This document shows positions 12,725 to 13,737 of a stretch of 13,737 bases of DNA, piece by piece. The stretch comes from Nitrososphaerota archaeon. Its GTDB lineage: Archaea > Thermoproteota > Nitrososphaeria > Nitrososphaerales > Nitrosopumilaceae. The stretch is from NCBI GenBank assembly GCA_018263495.1, contig JAANXC010000006.1:1-13737 (forward strand), read 5' to 3'. Each line of letters begins with the position of its first letter. Within the stretch, counting starts at the first letter, position 1. The translations under genes and the position numbers were made by a program. Below the pieces are notes generated by a model. That model did not search any database and was not told the origin of the DNA. It was given only the letters and a program-made list of their open reading frames with translations.

Positions 12725-13737
12725 CTATTTCTTTCTTTCTAGAATATCTGAGACTATTTTAGCAGTATTTTCTGCTCCATTTCCATCAAAATTTTCAGAG
12801 AACACTCCTAGTTTCTCTTGATATTTGTTATAATTTTGCCTTATCATTTGAATTGCTTTGATTACTTGTTTTTTACTTTCAGCCAAAACTCCCAACTGCT
12901 TTTCTTCTGCCCATTTTATTTGATTTGTGTGTTCATCATATATCGGCATACCAATTATTGGTTTTGAGTTAATACCCATTATTTCTCCCATTATTGTATG
13001 AGAGCCATTGATTACTACATATTTACATCCAGTTAATATTGTCTGCATTTCCTGCTCCGTCAAAAAACCAATATCAATTTGAATCCAATCAATCTTTTTT
13101 TCATATGCCTCTCCAATTGAATATTTTTTCCCATCCTTTCCAACAACCCTATCAATAGATTTGTCGTTCTTGGCATGAGAAATAATTCGTCTTTCATCAT
13201 TCATTTCACTTTCATGAAAAACTTCTTCATATCTTTGACCAGTTCCATCATTTGTTGGTTTATTTCCTGTTCTCATCCAATATCCAAAATCTGTCCCATC
13301 AACAAGCCTTTCCAAATCAGTTTGTGATGTAGAGTTCACCAATTTTCTATTTGAGAAATGGCCGACATACGTGATTTTATCTCTGATATCATCAGGAAAA
13401 TTCAAGTTATATTCACAGATTGTATGAGGTGGAGCTGAGTCAGCCACTAACACTCTTGTAGCCTTTGCAATTTGTTTTGATATAAAATATAGTCCTGGTT
13501 TCAAATAACTTCGAGATTTCCACAACTTGGGCATATATTGATTTGTTACAAAAAGACTAGGAATTCCTCTATTCTTAGCTAGTACATTAGATCCCATGTC
13601 ACCATCATTTATCACAACATCAAATTTTTCCTTGTCATAGAATTCTCTCTCTTTCTTCATGTAGTTTTTAACTTGATTTACTAACGAGTGGTTATCTTCT
13701 ACCGGAAAAAGTATGTTAAGTAAGGATAACGAAACAC
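12725..13737 (-). CDS. Partial GT28/MurG-like glycosyltransferase
   Basis: The readable part has 336 residues and enters from the right edge. The frame stays open upstream of the ATG at 13660, giving 25 more residues (SLLNILFPVEDNHSLVNQ and others), so that ATG is not the start and the N-terminus lies outside. FDVVINDGD and the following GIPSLFVTNQY are typical of the N-terminal Rossmann domain of GT-B enzymes. In the C-terminal domain, INGSHTIMGEIMGINSKPIIGMPIYDEHTNQ (split: SHTIMGEIMG, then IGMPIYDEHTNQ) matches the GxHxxxxE donor-nucleotide site of family 28. The protein probably transfers a sugar from an NDP-sugar to a lipid or surface glycan. A charged stretch between the GYWMRTGNKPTNDGTG motif and WIQIDIGFL seems longer than usual. 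The acceptor is unknown. Confidence 0.78.
   Translation of the reverse strand, partial: VSLSLLNILFPVEDNHSLVNQVKNYMKKEREFYDKEKFDVVINDGDMGSNVLAKNRGIPSLFVTNQYMPKLWKSRSYLKPGLYFISKQIAKATRVLVADSAPPHTICEYNLNFPDDIRDKITYVGHFSNRKLVNSTSQTDLERLVDGTDFGYWMRTGNKPTNDGTGQRYEEVFHESEMNDERRIISHAKNDKSIDRVVGKDGKKYSIGEAYEKKIDWIQIDIGFLTEQEMQTILTGCKYVVINGSHTIMGEIMGINSKPIIGMPIYDEHTNQIKWAEEKQLGVLAESKKQVIKAIQMIRQNYNKYQEKLGVFSENFDGNGAENTAKIVSDILERKK

Overview
The window looks like chromosome of an ammonia-oxidising archaeon of the Nitrososphaerota (Thaumarchaeota), most likely Nitrosopumilales. The grounds are an ESCRT-III/CdvB paralogue of the short thaumarchaeal type, archaeal winged-helix regulators, AT-rich DNA, and TATA-like boxes about 24-30 bases upstream of many start codons, as expected for leaderless archaeal transcripts. 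The assignment is inferred from gene content; no database was searched. There are no rRNA genes, tRNAs, insertion sequences or CRISPR arrays that I can recognise.

Left part (1-2,200): a partial membrane protein gene and a membrane-anchored extracytoplasmic protein gene on the minus strand diverge, across a palindromic AT-rich promoter, from a CdvB/ESCRT-III gene. A 44-residue zinc-ribbon gene (1418-1552) follows cdvB. Its stop overlaps that of a convergent gene for an acidic, repeat-containing coiled-coil protein.

Second part (2,279-4,920): a tight plus-strand operon encodes a soluble winged-helix regulator, a membrane-spanning protein with an outside sensor domain and an inside winged helix, and a secreted helical protein. 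This is the best candidate for an undescribed system: a one-component envelope sensor with a secreted partner. A small two-helix membrane protein gene with its own promoter follows.

Middle part (4,981-8,885): three genes of 7-deazaguanine (preQ0, archaeosine precursor) synthesis are spread here: queE and folE on the plus strand and queC on the minus strand. QueD, the enzyme between FolE and QueE, is not in the window. Between them lie a two-helix membrane protein, a winged-helix/FilR1-type regulator, a small protein with three Arg-Gly-Thr repeats, and an 88-residue unknown. QueC is in an operon behind homoserine kinase (thrB).

Right part (8,887-13,737): thrB diverges from a UPF0104/YbhN-type membrane protein carrying a C-terminal C2H2 zinc finger. 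A classical short-chain dehydrogenase follows, converging on a two-gene minus-strand unit (a CxxC...CxxC zinc protein and an unknown). A GC-richer segment at 12632-12701 folds, as minus-strand RNA, into a 13-bp helix with an internal hairpin; it is a candidate non-coding RNA. The window ends inside a GT28-like glycosyltransferase gene whose frame stays open to the right edge.
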